NCBI RefSeq assembly: GCF_039542225.1
Contig: NZ_BAABHS010000006.1
Location: forward strand, 124,001 to 188,000
Reading direction: 5' to 3'
Length of the DNA: 64,000 nucleotides
Source: Yinghuangia aomiensis
GTDB taxonomy: Bacteria; Actinomycetota; Actinomycetes; Streptomycetales; Streptomycetaceae
The notes under the pieces were generated by a model. That model saw nothing but the letters and a program-made list of their open reading frames with translations. It had not been told where the DNA came from and ran no database searches. The position numbers were made by a program, and so were the translations under genes. Position 1 is the first letter of the stretch; the number at the start of each line of letters is the position of its first letter. This document shows, piece by piece, positions 9,168-19,007 of this stretch.

Positions 9168-9938
9168 TCAGCCCGCGGTCAGGCCGCCGTCGTTGTGCAG
9201 GATCGCGCCGTGCACGTTGCGCGCCTCGTCGCTGGCGACGAACGAGAACATCGCGGCGATGTCCTCCGGCTGCGCCATCTCGCGCGGCACCATCGCGCGG
9301 CCGACGAGGTCCCAGTCGACGTCGCTCGGCATCTGGTAGTTGGCCACCAGGCTGGTGTCGATGCCGCCCGGCGCGATCGCGTTGACGCGCAGCGGCTGCT
9401 TGATGAACTCCCAGGCCAGCGACCGGGTGAGCTGGACGACGGCGCCCTTGCTCATGGTGTAGACGACGCTGTACGCGAGGCCCATGACACCGGCGTTGGA
9501 CGCGATGTTGACGATGTTGCCCTTGCGCTCCAGAAGGTGCGGGATGGCGGCCTGGGCGAGGAAGAAGTAGCCGTCGACGTTGACGCCCATCATGCGCCGG
9601 TAGTCGGCTTCGCTGACCTCGAGCAGGTGCTCGGCGCGGGCTATGCCGGCGATGTTGCCGAGGACGTCCAGCCCGCCGAATTCGGCGACCGCGTCGGCCA
9701 CCGCCGCGAAGCACTCGTCGCGCGAGGACACGTCGGTGACGCGCGTGGCGGCCTTGCCCGGCAGGTCGGCGCAGAGCTTCGCGGTCTCGGCGAGGGTCTC
9801 GGCGTTGATGTCGAGCAGGTACACGTTGGCGCCCTCGGCCGCCAGGCGCAGCGCGGTCGCGCGGCCGACCCCGGAGCCGGCCCCGGAGAGCAGTGCGGTC
9901 TTGCCGTCGAACCGGCCGGGAACATGGACAACCGACAT
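9168..9938 (-). CDS. SDR family NAD(P)-dependent oxidoreductase
   Basis: This 256-residue protein is a classical short-chain dehydrogenase/reductase. The cofactor-binding turn is SGAGSGVGRA near residue 18 (a Ser replaces the usual Thr). A structural NIAG motif (variant of NNAG) follows, then the catalytic Ser in IASNAG and the YxxxK pair in VYTMSKG. IAPGGIDTSL and the C-terminal HNDGGLTAG are typical of the FabG/3-oxoacyl reductase-like branch. It starts at the ATG at 9938 with GGGAGTG upstream. The substrate cannot be assigned: the nearest genes on either side, a secreted protein and an ABC permease, give no pathway context. Confidence 0.9.
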   Translation of the reverse strand: MSVVHVPGRFDGKTALLSGAGSGVGRATALRLAAEGANVYLLDINAETLAETAKLCADLPGKAATRVTDVSSRDECFAAVADAVAEFGGLDVLGNIAGIARAEHLLEVSEADYRRMMGVNVDGYFFLAQAAIPHLLERKGNIVNIASNAGVMGLAYSVVYTMSKGAVVQLTRSLAWEFIKQPLRVNAIAPGGIDTSLVANYQMPSDVDWDLVGRAMVPREMAQPEDIAAMFSFVASDEARNVHGAILHNDGGLTAG

Positions 9939-10069
9939 GCGCTCACTCCCAATTGACGTGCTGTTAGTTGTGCTGCGGGGCCCGGCGCGGCGGAGGCGGC
10001 CAGTGCTCACGGATCGTGCCACAGGGCGGTGGCGGATTCCATGGTTGGTTTCGTGAGGAAGGGATCCGG

Positions 10070-11275
10070 TCAGACGGCCGCCAGGGCTTCGGTCGGGGGC
10101 AGGCGGGAGGCGCGGACGGCCGGGTAGAGCCCGGCGACGGCACCGATGACGAGGGTGGCGCCAAGCCCGCCGGCGGTGGCCCAGGCGGGGATGACCGCGT
10201 CCCAGTTGCGGGTGCTCGCGTAGCCGGTGGTCACGGCCATGCCGAGGGTGACTCCGGCGAGGCCGCCGAGGGCGGACAGCATGAGGGACTCGACGAGGAA
10301 CTGGCCGCGGATCTGGCCGCGGGTGGCGCCGAGGGCGCGGCGCAGGCCGATCTCGCCGCGGCGTTCCAGGACGGTGATGACCATGGTGTTCGCGACGCCG
10401 ACGCCGCCGACGAGCAGCGCGACGGCGCCGAGGCCGAGCAGCAGGCCGGTGAAGGCTTCGTCGGTGGCCTGCCGGGCGGCGAGCGCGTCGGAGGGGCGGG
10501 ACACCTTGACCTCGTTGGGGTTGCGCGGGTTGGCGGTGCGGGCGAGGACGTCGCGGACGGCGGCGACCGCGGAGTCGGCGGTACGGGTGTAGACGGTGGT
10601 GGGGTGGCCGTCGAAGCCGAGGTAGGCGGCCGCGGCGGGCTGCCCGACGAGGGCGGCGGAGTCGAGTTCGGGGGCGAGCGGCACCGGGTCGAGGATGCCG
10701 ACGACGGTGAACCAGCGTCCCGCGAGGTAGACGCGCATGTCGGGTCCGGCGCGGCCGATGCCGAGCCGGTCGGCGGCGGTCGCCCCCAGGACCGCGGCCG
10801 GGTAGCGCTCGGTGGCCGCGTTGAGCCAGGTCCCGCCCGCGAGCCGGGCGCCCACGGTCTCGGGCAGTTTCAGGTCGGCGGCCTGCACGGACAGGCCGCC
10901 GCTCTCCGCGGCCGGGATCCGGTCGTTGCGGTACACCTTGGCGTTCTTGACGGCGCCGGTGGCCGCGACCTGCCGGACGGGTCCGATGCGGGAGATCATC
11001 GCGGGGGCGTCGAGCGGCAGCGACGCCGTGCCGCCGCTCAGCGCGTTGCCGGGCGCCACGGTGAGCAGGTTGGTGCCGAGCGCGGCGAGCCGGGCGTCGA
11101 GGTCGGCCCGGCTGGACGCGGAGATCCCCGCGACCGCGGTCATCGCGGCGATCCCGATGGCGATGCCGAGCGCGGACAGGAAGACCCGCATCGGCCGGGT
11201 GCGCAGCCCGACGGCGCCGACCGCGGCGATGTCGCGGGGGCGGAGGCGGCTGGGGTGGTAGGTGGTGGTGGTCAT
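10070..11275 (-). CDS. MacB/FtsX-type ABC transporter permease
   Basis: This 401-residue membrane permease has one N-terminal transmembrane helix (VFLSALGIAIGIAAMTAVAG, about residues 31-50), a large extracytoplasmic domain, and three C-terminal helices. The FtsX signature GEIGLRRALGATRGQI lies just after the second helix. Such permeases act as mechanotransmission exporters with an ATPase and a periplasmic-type adaptor. It is the last gene of a four-gene operon, with its ATG one base after the stop of the ATPase gene. The cargo is unknown; antimicrobial peptide or lipid handling would be typical given the divergent two-component system (inference). Confidence 0.92.
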   Translation of the reverse strand: MTTTTYHPSRLRPRDIAAVGAVGLRTRPMRVFLSALGIAIGIAAMTAVAGISASSRADLDARLAALGTNLLTVAPGNALSGGTASLPLDAPAMISRIGPVRQVAATGAVKNAKVYRNDRIPAAESGGLSVQAADLKLPETVGARLAGGTWLNAATERYPAAVLGATAADRLGIGRAGPDMRVYLAGRWFTVVGILDPVPLAPELDSAALVGQPAAAAYLGFDGHPTTVYTRTADSAVAAVRDVLARTANPRNPNEVKVSRPSDALAARQATDEAFTGLLLGLGAVALLVGGVGVANTMVITVLERRGEIGLRRALGATRGQIRGQFLVESLMLSALGGLAGVTLGMAVTTGYASTRNWDAVIPAWATAGGLGATLVIGAVAGLYPAVRASRLPPTEALAAV

Positions 11276-11276
11276 G

Positions 11277-11998
<722 letters not shown>

Positions 11999-12002
<4 letters not shown>

Positions 12003-13093
12003 GACGGCATCCCCACGACGGTGCCTTCGGCGAGCCCCTGGCCGGACACTTCGACCCGGCCGCCGGCGAACATGCCCGTCTCGACCGGCACGAGCCGCGT
12101 GGCGGCCCCGTCGACGACCTGGACGCCGTAGCCGCCTTCGGCGAGCGCGAGCAGCGCGGCGACCGGCACGGTGAGCACGTTCTCGTGGCGCGAGGCGGTG
12201 AATCCGACGTCGATCGAGGCCTGGTCGAGCCCGGCCACCACGGTCTCGTCGTCGAGTGCGACGGTCGCCTTGAGCTTGGTGGTGGGCGTCGCCGGGGTGC
12301 CGCCGCTGTCCTTGCCGGGGTCGACGATCGTCGCCGTGGCGGTGATCTTGCCGGGGGCGGTTTTGCCGTCGGGCAGCTTCAGGGCGACCGCGGTGCCGGT
12401 CTTGGCGAGGCTCGCGTACGCCATCTCCAGTTCGACGCTGACCACCCGGCGTGTGCCGGTGTAGGTGAGCACGGCCTGCCCGGGCTGGACGGCGTCGCCG
12501 AGTACCGCTTTGTCCGTCTCCACGCGGAGTTCGCCGGGTGCGTAGTGCACGCGGCCGAGTTCGACGGTGCCGGTCTGCGTCAGCCCGTTGGCCTTCTGCC
12601 ACTTCTTGACGGCGGCCGCCGTGCCGTCGGTGTACTTCGTGTCGGCGGTGAACCCGGTGTAGCCCAGCGCGGCAAGATTCTCCTCGAACTGCCGGACGTC
12701 GGGGCCCTCGGTGCCGACGGCGAGGTCCCGGTAGGCCGGGAGGCCGCCGTACAGCAGCAGGACGGGCGTGTTGTCGACCTTGTAGAGCGCCTTGCCGCGC
12801 ACCACGGTCGACCCGGGCGCGGCCACCGAGGTGAGCGTTCCGGCGACTTTGCCGCCGTTGAGCGTCGCGGTGCCGCCGTAGTCGAGCTTGCCGGACTTGG
12901 TCGTGGTGTCGACGAGCGTCTGCCGGGTGACCGTGCCGGTCGCGGGCGGGAGCGTGCCGCGGGACGGCTTCGGGTCGTCGCTCTTCGCGGGCAGGCCGAT
13001 GCCGGTGGTGGCCGCGGCGGCGGCGCCCGCGGCGAGGAGGGCGGTCACCCCGACGGCGATCCGGCCGGTACGGCGCTTGCGGCGGGGCGTCAC
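11999..13093 (-). CDS. HlyD-like export adaptor with peptidoglycan-binding domain
   Basis: This 364-residue adaptor is anchored by an N-terminal helix (about residues 11-32, after the basic PRRKRR). A biotinyl-lipoyl-like hairpin region follows, interrupted by a peptidoglycan-binding type 1 domain (about 127-182, EGPDVRQFEENLAALGY then AVKKWQKANGL). The chain finishes with beta-barrel and membrane-proximal regions (VLTVPVAALLALAEGGYGV). In Gram-positives such adaptors couple a MacB-type exporter to the cell wall. The GTG start at 13093 overlaps the lipoprotein stop by 4 bp, and its own stop overlaps the ATPase start, so this is a tight operon. Confidence 0.88.
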
Positions 13094-13695
13094 GCGCCGC
13101 TCCCCGGGTTGCCGCCCGCGTTGCGAGTCGCCTTGCCGGCGCCGCCGCCGGGCGGCTGCGGCATGTACTGCGCGCAGGCCTCGTCCGCGGCCTTGAACTT
13201 CGGGTCGTCGGGGCCGAAGCCGAGTTGGTCGTTGTTGATCTGCAGCCCGCCGTTCGGCGCCGGGTCCGGGAACTGCGGGATGCCGTGCTCGCGCATGCAC
13301 TTGGCGTACTGGCGGAGCTTCTCGGTGACCGCCGGGTCGACCTTCTGGTTCTCGCCGCCGTTCGGCATGAGGTCCTTGCACTTGCCCTGCGCCGCGTCGA
13401 CGGCCTTGGGGTCGGTGCCTTCGGGCAGGTCGAGGGAGACGCCGCCTTCGCCGTTGAACTGCGGGTCGGGGAAGGCCGGGACGCCGTTCTGGCGCATGCA
13501 TTGGGCGTACCTGAGCATGGCCTCCTTCTCGTCGCCCGGCTTGGGCGTCGCGCCGCCGCCCGCGGAGGCCGTCGCGGTGGGGCTGCCGACGGAGGCGACC
13601 CGGTCGTCGCCGCCACCGCCGCTTCCCCCGCACGCGGCGGCGAGGGGGAAGAACAGCGCCAAGAGGACACCCGCTTTGGTGCGTGTGCTCGTCAT
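13090..13695 (-). CDS. lipoprotein with duplicated CMRxxGxPxFPDP motif
   Basis: This 201-residue protein begins with a lipoprotein signal peptide ending in the lipobox LAAAC (Cys near residue 22), then a Gly/Ser/Thr-rich linker. The mature region holds two copies of a motif, YAQCMRQNGVPAFPDP and YAKCMREHGIPQFPDP, about 60 residues apart. Additional Cys residues (GKCKDLM, DEACAQYM) make a CxxxxC-like spacing in each half. It is the first gene of the exporter operon and overlaps the adaptor gene by 4 bp. No molecular function is known to me; metal, haem or substrate capture for the exporter is conceivable. The ATG at 13695 is preceded by GAGGA. Confidence 0.85.
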   Translation of the reverse strand: MTSTRTKAGVLLALFFPLAAACGGSGGGGDDRVASVGSPTATASAGGGATPKPGDEKEAMLRYAQCMRQNGVPAFPDPQFNGEGGVSLDLPEGTDPKAVDAAQGKCKDLMPNGGENQKVDPAVTEKLRQYAKCMREHGIPQFPDPAPNGGLQINNDQLGFGPDDPKFKAADEACAQYMPQPPGGGAGKATRNAGGNPGSGA

Positions 13696-13824
13696 CGTCG
13701 GTCCTCGGTTTCGTCCGGCCGCCCGGTCGGCGGCGACGGACGCCATTCGAGCCGGACGCGCGTCGCCCGGCCGTCACCGTTTCCGTTGACGCGGACGTGA
13801 CACGCCGCCCGCCACGATGGGCGG

Positions 13825-14481
13825 ATGCGCATCCTGGTGGTGGAAGACGAACCGCTGTTCGCGGACGCGGTCGCGGAGTGGCTGCGCGGCGACGCGCACG
13901 CGGTGGACGTCGTCCACGACGGCGGCACGGCCCTGGAGAACCTTGCCGTGCACGACTACGACGTGGTCGTCCTCGACCGCGACCTGCCGGTCGTGCACGG
14001 CGACGACGTCTGCCGCTCGATCGCCGCCGGACCGGCGACCGCCCGCGTCCTCATGCTGACCGCCGCCGGCACCCTCGACGACCGGGTCTCGGGCCTCGCT
14101 CTGGGTGCGGACGACTACCTCGCCAAGCCCTTCGCCTTCCGCGAACTCGGCGCCCGCGTCGTCGCCCTCGGCCGCCGCGCCCGCCCGGCCGCGCCCCCGG
14201 TCCTGGACCGCGCCGGGATCCGGCTCGACCTGCACCGCCGCGAGGTCTACCGGGACGGCCGGTACGTCCCGCTGTCCCGCAAGGAGTTCGCCGTCCTCGC
14301 CGAACTCCTGCGCGCCGACGGGGCCGCGGTGTCGGCCGAACTGCTCCTGGAGAAGGCATGGGACGAACACACCGACCCGTTCACCAACGTGGTCCGCATG
14401 ACGATCCTCAAACTGCGCCGGAAGCTGGGGGACCCGCAGGTGGTGGAGACGGAGGCGGGCGTGGGGTACCGGATCCGGTGA
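13825..14481 (+). CDS. OmpR/PhoB-family response regulator
   Basis: This 218-residue regulator has a receiver domain with the acidic pair VVEDEP (residues 6-10), phospho-acceptor Asp51 in VVLDRDLP and Lys101 in LAKPF. A C-terminal winged-helix DNA-binding domain (about 125-216) ends with GVGYRIR. It is divergent from the lipoprotein/adaptor/ATPase/permease operon, whose expression it probably controls, and its stop overlaps the GTG of the partner kinase by 4 bp. Confidence 0.95.
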   Translation: MRILVVEDEPLFADAVAEWLRGDAHAVDVVHDGGTALENLAVHDYDVVVLDRDLPVVHGDDVCRSIAAGPATARVLMLTAAGTLDDRVSGLALGADDYLAKPFAFRELGARVVALGRRARPAAPPVLDRAGIRLDLHRREVYRDGRYVPLSRKEFAVLAELLRADGAAVSAELLLEKAWDEHTDPFTNVVRMTILKLRRKLGDPQVVETEAGVGYRIR

Positions 14482-15674
14482 CACGGCCGGCCCGGTTCGC
14501 GCCGCGCTGGGCGCGGCCCTCCCGGTGGGCGATCCGGGCCCGGCTGACGCTCGTCTACGGCGTGCTGTTCTTCCTCGCCGGGGTGGTCGTGCTCGCGGTG
14601 ACGTATCTGCTGGTGTCGCAGCAGCTGCCGTCGGATTCCCAGGTCACGATGAGCGGCCCCAACGCACCGGCGCCACCCGCGGGCGGTGCTCCGGATCCGG
14701 GGGCGCAGTTCACCCACGCGTCGAACGGCAGCACACGCAGCGACGCGCTCAACGCGCTGCTCACCCAGGGCGGCATCGCGCTCGCCGCGGTCGGCTTGGC
14801 CGCGACACTGCTGGCGTGGCTGATCGCCGGACGGATGCTCCAGCCGTTGCAGCGGATGACCGACACCGCCCGCCGTATCGCCGAAGCCCCGGCCGCCGAC
14901 CGCAACCTGCACGAACGCATCGCGTTGGCCGGGCCGGAGGACGAACTCAAGCGGCTCGCCGACACGTTCGATCTGATGCTGGCCCGGCTCGACCACTCGT
15001 TCGACGGACAGCGGCGGTTCATCGCCAACGCGTCCCACGAACTGCGGACGCCGCTGGCGCTGAACCAGGCGCTGCTGGAGGTCGCGGTCTACCGGCGGGA
15101 CGCGTCGGACGACGTCCGGCACCTGGGCGAAACCCTGCTGGAGATCAACAGCCGCCACGAGCGGCTCATCGACGGGCTGCTGCTCCTCGCCCGTTCGGAA
15201 CACGATGTGGTGGAAAGGTCGTTCGTCGACTTGGCGGACATCGTCGACCACGTCGCCTCGCAGGTCCTCTCCGGCGGGCCGGTCAAGGTCGAAGCCGATC
15301 CCGAGGAGGCCGCGACGACGGGGAACCCGGTCCTGCTGGAGCGCCTCGTGCAGAACCTCGTGGAGAACGGGATCCGGTACAACGTGCCCGACGGGGACGG
15401 CGGGTGGGTGCGGGTGAGCAGCCGCACCGCGGCCGACGGATGGGCGGTGGTCGAGGTCGCGAACACCGGGCCGGCCGTGCCGCGCTACGAAGTCCCGTCG
15501 TTGTTCGAACCGTTCCGCCGCCTCGGCGAGGAGCGGGTGGCGCGCCGGACTCCGGGCGCGGGACTGGGCCTGTCGATCGTCCGCGCGGTCGCGCGGGCGC
15601 ACGGCGGCGAGGTCACGGCGGAGCCGCGGGACGGGGGCGGGCTGGTGGTCGTGGTGCGCCTGCCCGGCGCGTGA
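14478..15674 (+). CDS. sensor histidine kinase (partner of 13825-14481)
   Basis: This 398-residue membrane kinase has two transmembrane helices (about residues 24-47 and 97-118) flanking a short Pro/Ala/Gly-rich extracytoplasmic sensor segment. A HAMP domain follows, then the HisKA phospho-acceptor His187 in NASHELRTPL, and a catalytic HATPase domain with NLVENGIRYN and the G-boxes around GAGLGLSIV. The GTG start overlaps the response regulator stop (GTGA). The small sensor loop and the divergent exporter suggest envelope or antimicrobial stress sensing (inference). Confidence 0.94.
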   Translation: MTRPARFAPRWARPSRWAIRARLTLVYGVLFFLAGVVVLAVTYLLVSQQLPSDSQVTMSGPNAPAPPAGGAPDPGAQFTHASNGSTRSDALNALLTQGGIALAAVGLAATLLAWLIAGRMLQPLQRMTDTARRIAEAPAADRNLHERIALAGPEDELKRLADTFDLMLARLDHSFDGQRRFIANASHELRTPLALNQALLEVAVYRRDASDDVRHLGETLLEINSRHERLIDGLLLLARSEHDVVERSFVDLADIVDHVASQVLSGGPVKVEADPEEAATTGNPVLLERLVQNLVENGIRYNVPDGDGGWVRVSSRTAADGWAVVEVANTGPAVPRYEVPSLFEPFRRLGEERVARRTPGAGLGLSIVRAVARAHGGEVTAEPRDGGGLVVVVRLPGA

Positions 15675-15803
15675 TCGTCCTTCCACCCGCTCCGTTCCGA
15701 AAACCGAACACCGCGATCCCATATTCGAAGCCGCCTCTTGCGCTCTCCCCTCCCCCGCGCTACTTTCCGCCCCGGGAGATCGGCACGTCGAGAGGGACAC
15801 AGC

Positions 15804-16754
15804 ATGCGCGCGGTACGAGGCCTGGGCTCGTCGGCATCAGTCGAGGTCGTGGAGGTCGCGGACGCGCCCGCGGTGCCGGACGGCGACGTGCGGCTGAACA
15901 TCGCGGCGGCGGGCATCTGCGGCTCGGACCTCGGCTACCTGGCGATGGGCAGCACGCTGCTGCTCGGCCACGAACTGGCCGGGGTGGGGCCGGACGGGCA
16001 GGCGTACGCGGTCGAGGCGATCTTCGGCTGCGGCACCTGCGACCAGTGCGGCGCGGGCCGCCGGAACCTGTGCCGGACCGTGGGGATGCGGGTGCCGGGG
16101 ATGACCATCGACGGCGGCATGGCGGACACGTATGCCGTGCCCGCGGCCTCCCTCGTCCCGCTGCCCGACAGCCTCGCCCTCGCCGACGCGTGCCTCGTCG
16201 AACCGGCCGCGGTCGCCTGGCGCGCGGTGCGCCTCGCGGGCTGCGCCCCTGGCAGCCGCGTCGCCGTCATCGGCGGCGGCGCCATCGGCCTCCTCGCCAT
16301 AGCCGCCGCCCAGGCCCAAGGCGCCGACGACGTCGCCCTGATCGCGCGCCGCGCCGAACGCATCACCGCCGGCGAACGCCTCGGCGCGCTGCCCGCCAAG
16401 GGCGAGTACGACATCGTCATCGACGCGGCCGGGACCCCGGACGCGCTCGCCGACGCGGTGAACCTCCTCGCCCCGGGCGGCACCCTCTCGATCGCCGCCC
16501 TGCACGCCGACACGCTGCCGCTGCCGTTCCTCCCGGCGTTCATCAAGGAGGCCCGCGTCGTCACGTCGATGGCCTACGGCACGGCCCCCGACGGCACCCG
16601 CGACGTCGACGCCGCGGCGGGCATGCTCGCGACCCGACCGGACATCCCGGCAACGGTCATCACCCACCGCTTCCCGCTGGACGCCGCCGCGGAAGCCTTC
16701 CGCGTGGCGGCGGACCGCGGAACGGGCGCGATCAAGGTGGTGCTGGAGCCGTAG
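15804..16754 (+). CDS. zinc-binding alcohol dehydrogenase (MDR family)
   Basis: This 316-residue medium-chain dehydrogenase keeps the catalytic zinc ligands in AAGICGSDLG and LLLGHELAG. The structural zinc quartet is present in CGTCDQCGAGRRNLC. The Rossmann turn is VIGGGAIGLLAI. The nucleotide-binding domain is shorter than usual after this turn, since only about 25 residues separate it from IVIDAAG, which could narrow cofactor choice. The ATG at 15804 follows GAGAGGG. It stands alone, with a likely terminator downstream; the substrate is unknown. Confidence 0.9.
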   Translation: MRAVRGLGSSASVEVVEVADAPAVPDGDVRLNIAAAGICGSDLGYLAMGSTLLLGHELAGVGPDGQAYAVEAIFGCGTCDQCGAGRRNLCRTVGMRVPGMTIDGGMADTYAVPAASLVPLPDSLALADACLVEPAAVAWRAVRLAGCAPGSRVAVIGGGAIGLLAIAAAQAQGADDVALIARRAERITAGERLGALPAKGEYDIVIDAAGTPDALADAVNLLAPGGTLSIAALHADTLPLPFLPAFIKEARVVTSMAYGTAPDGTRDVDAAAGMLATRPDIPATVITHRFPLDAAAEAFRVAADRGTGAIKVVLEP

Positions 16755-16803
16755 GGGGTCGACGGGCGGTCGGCAGCCGACTACGCGGCTGACGTGCCCT
16801 GCC

Positions 16804-16853
16804 GGGCAATTCGGGCGGCAGGCGCTGATACGGCGTGCTGTGCCGAACTGCCC
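16804..16853. terminator. probable bidirectional terminator
   Basis: Arms GGGCAATTCGG (16804-16814) and CCGAACTGCCC (16843-16853) pair with one internal mismatch around a long GC-rich loop. A smaller hairpin (TGCCC/GGGCA, 16795-16808) overlaps the left arm. It lies between two convergent genes and directly after the stop of the kinase-fold gene on the minus strand. Confidence 0.5.
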
Positions 16854-16854
16854 G

Positions 16855-18114
16855 TCATTTCGACAGTTCCAAGGCTCGTCCCATGCCGGTGGCTTGCCTA
16901 CCGGGTACCGCTGTACGGCCACGCGGCGGGGTCACCGACCGGGCACGCGCAACCCCGAATCCCGCGAGCGCCGCAGCCGGTCCGCCGCCCAGCGACTGCG
17001 TGCGCCGGTGAACCTGCGCCGCACGGTCGAGATGGTCCCGCACGAAGCCGGGTGACAGCTCTGGTCCTCCCCATATCCGTCCCGCGGCGTTGACGATCCG
17101 GTGCAGCCGTCCCGTCCACGCCTCAAGGGCCTCGTCGTAGCCTGAGCGGCCCTTCCGAGCCATCTGGTTGACGGCTCCACACGTGATTCCGATCGCCCGC
17201 TGGACGGTCGCGAACTGCTCCCATGCTTCGAAGTGACGGTCGAAGAACGGCAGCAGCCCGGCGGGCGCCGCCGCTCTGTGCTCCGCGACGAATGCCGCGG
17301 AATCGTCGTCGGTGTACTCGCCGAACACGGCTGCCACGGCCAGCGCGTACATCGGCGGGTGGTAGCCGATGCCTTCGGGGTCGAACAGCAGCAGCGAACC
17401 GTCAGGACGCCGGCCGTAGTTCCCCCGGTGAAGGTCGGGGATGGCGATCGTGAGCGGGACGTCTTCAAGTTCTTCCACAGCACCCGCCGCGAACCGTTCG
17501 GGGTGTGCGGGAAAGCCGAATACGGTGTGCAGGTAATCGCCCGTGGCAACCACCGCCTTGTCGAACCGCATTGCGGTTTCGCGGCGGTGGAGCTGGATGT
17601 AGGCGGCTTGCGTGGTGGCAGCGGACCGCACCGGCGGTCGATCAGGCCGGCGTACTTCCTGGTTGCGGATCAGCTCCGGGGGCAGGTCCCGCCTCGCTTG
17701 GACGCCTCCCCCCATCTGGTACGACTGAAGGTCCGCCCACACGCGGGCGATGGGCCGGAAGAGGCGCAGCGGTGCCGGTCCACCGGGCACGTTGCCGACC
17801 AGAACGTCCTCTTCCCAGGTATGGATGGCGAAGGCGCCGTCCGGGTCCTCGTACAGCACCTGCGGAAAGAAATGCGCTACTCCGGGCACCGCACGCAGGA
17901 TGGCCGCCTCGGAGCGCTGGGTGCGCATCGCAAGCGGGCTTCGCCCGGGAATCGGGAATCGCGCGACGACCTTCATCCCTCGCCGCGCGTCCCACACGGG
18001 AACGTTGCTGTTCTGGTCACCCGCGAGAACGACCGCGGGGTCATCCGCGGCGAGACGGCGCGCCTCGGCAACCACCTTCCGCGCCTCCGCGGGCTCGTAA
18101 TCGATCGCTGACAC
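16855..18114 (-). CDS. protein-kinase-fold phosphotransferase-like protein
   Basis: This 419-residue protein resembles aminoglycoside/choline-kinase-type folds. A lobe with VVLAGDQNSNVPVWD and MKVVARFPI could match the ATP-binding N-lobe. The catalytic-loop motif is IPDLHRGNYG, with Pro in place of the usual leading His/Gly, and the metal-binding Asp is in LLLFDPEGIGY. The C-terminal 70 residues are basic and probably unstructured. No specific substrate can be given: antibiotic, sugar and small-metabolite kinases all share this loop. Its local composition is slightly less GC-extreme than its neighbours, which may reflect acquisition. It is transcribed alone on the minus strand. Confidence 0.7.
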   Translation of the reverse strand: MSAIDYEPAEARKVVAEARRLAADDPAVVLAGDQNSNVPVWDARRGMKVVARFPIPGRSPLAMRTQRSEAAILRAVPGVAHFFPQVLYEDPDGAFAIHTWEEDVLVGNVPGGPAPLRLFRPIARVWADLQSYQMGGGVQARRDLPPELIRNQEVRRPDRPPVRSAATTQAAYIQLHRRETAMRFDKAVVATGDYLHTVFGFPAHPERFAAGAVEELEDVPLTIAIPDLHRGNYGRRPDGSLLLFDPEGIGYHPPMYALAVAAVFGEYTDDDSAAFVAEHRAAAPAGLLPFFDRHFEAWEQFATVQRAIGITCGAVNQMARKGRSGYDEALEAWTGRLHRIVNAAGRIWGGPELSPGFVRDHLDRAAQVHRRTQSLGGGPAAALAGFGVARARSVTPPRGRTAVPGRQATGMGRALELSK

Positions 18115-18491
18115 GCTTCGATCGTATGGCGATGCGGCGGATCACCGTCCCGGCGACAGGGGACTGCGGCAGGGCCGCACGGCAAGCCTCTCGCCCACGC
18201 CGCGCTTCCCCCGCCGGTCTCGGCCCGCGTCCCGGTTGCCCCGGTCGCCGCCGGCGCGCGTCGCCCCCTCCCTCTGCTGCGCCCCACCGCACGCCGCCCC
18301 GCCCTCCCTCCCCCGTTCGGGCGATCGTCGGTGCGTCGCGTCTCCGAAGCGGAATGCCTTGTCTGAGGCGGGTCTTGGCGTGACCGTACGGCCGTTCGGG
18401 GGACTCGGGTGAGGGGCGCGTCACGGTCGGGAAGGTTTGGCTGGGCTTGTCGAGCGGCTTGTAGCGCTCGCCTGTCCCCTGGAGGTCCCCC
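18115..18491. other. intergenic region without a supported gene
   Basis: This 377-bp stretch separates two divergent genes. It holds no reading frame with plausible protein character on either strand; the open frames are Arg/Pro/Gly-rich shadows. It must contain both promoters, and a good Shine-Dalgarno (GGAGGT, 18481-18486) lies 5 nt before the GTG at 18492. No repeat or RNA structure was recognised. Confidence 0.6.
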
Positions 18492-19007
18492 GTGTTCGCA
18501 GCCCGCTTCGCCGTCGGCGCCGCCGCCGCGGCCGCGCTGCTCGCCGCGACTCCCGCCGCGGCCGCTCCCACGCCCGGTCAGCCGAATATGCAGGTCAGTC
18601 CGGGCAGCGTCGAGCCCGGCGAAACCGTCAAGATCGTGCTCACGTGTCCCACCGCGAACGGCATCGCCGCCGACGCGCAGTCCGAGGCCGGGCCCGTCGT
18701 GTTCGGCCCGCACAACGGCGGCGTGTTCACCGGCACGCTCGCGGTGGCCGCGTCCACCCCGGCCGGCCAGTACGCCGTCGTCGCCAACTGCACGTCGTCG
18801 TCCGGCACACCCGCCCCCGCCCCGGTGACCGTCAAGACCACCGTCGTCGTGGCGAGCAAGACCGTCAGCGGCGGTGTGCACACCGGCCTCGGCGGCTCGG
18901 TGTCCGGTCCCGACACCACGCAGGTCGCGATCGGCGCCGCCATCGCCACGGCCGCACTCGGCGGCGGCATTCTGCTGCTCCGCCGCCGCGGCGGTTCCGG
19001 CGCCTGA
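18492..19007 (+). CDS. secreted protein with C-terminal membrane anchor, paired with sortase
   Basis: This 171-residue protein has a Sec signal peptide (cleavage after AAAA near residue 25). A beta-rich extracellular domain carries two Cys (in VLTCPT and ANCTSSS). A Pro/Ala linker follows, then a C-terminal hydrophobic helix (about 146-163) ending in RRRGGSGA. This layout resembles a cell-wall-anchored protein, but no LPXTG-type sorting motif is visible before the helix. It uses a GTG start 5 nt after GGAGGT. Its stop overlaps the sortase ATG by 1 bp (TGATG), so the two are translationally coupled. Confidence 0.85.
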   Translation: MFAARFAVGAAAAAALLAATPAAAAPTPGQPNMQVSPGSVEPGETVKIVLTCPTANGIAADAQSEAGPVVFGPHNGGVFTGTLAVAASTPAGQYAVVANCTSSSGTPAPAPVTVKTTVVVASKTVSGGVHTGLGGSVSGPDTTQVAIGAAIATAALGGGILLLRRRGGSGA

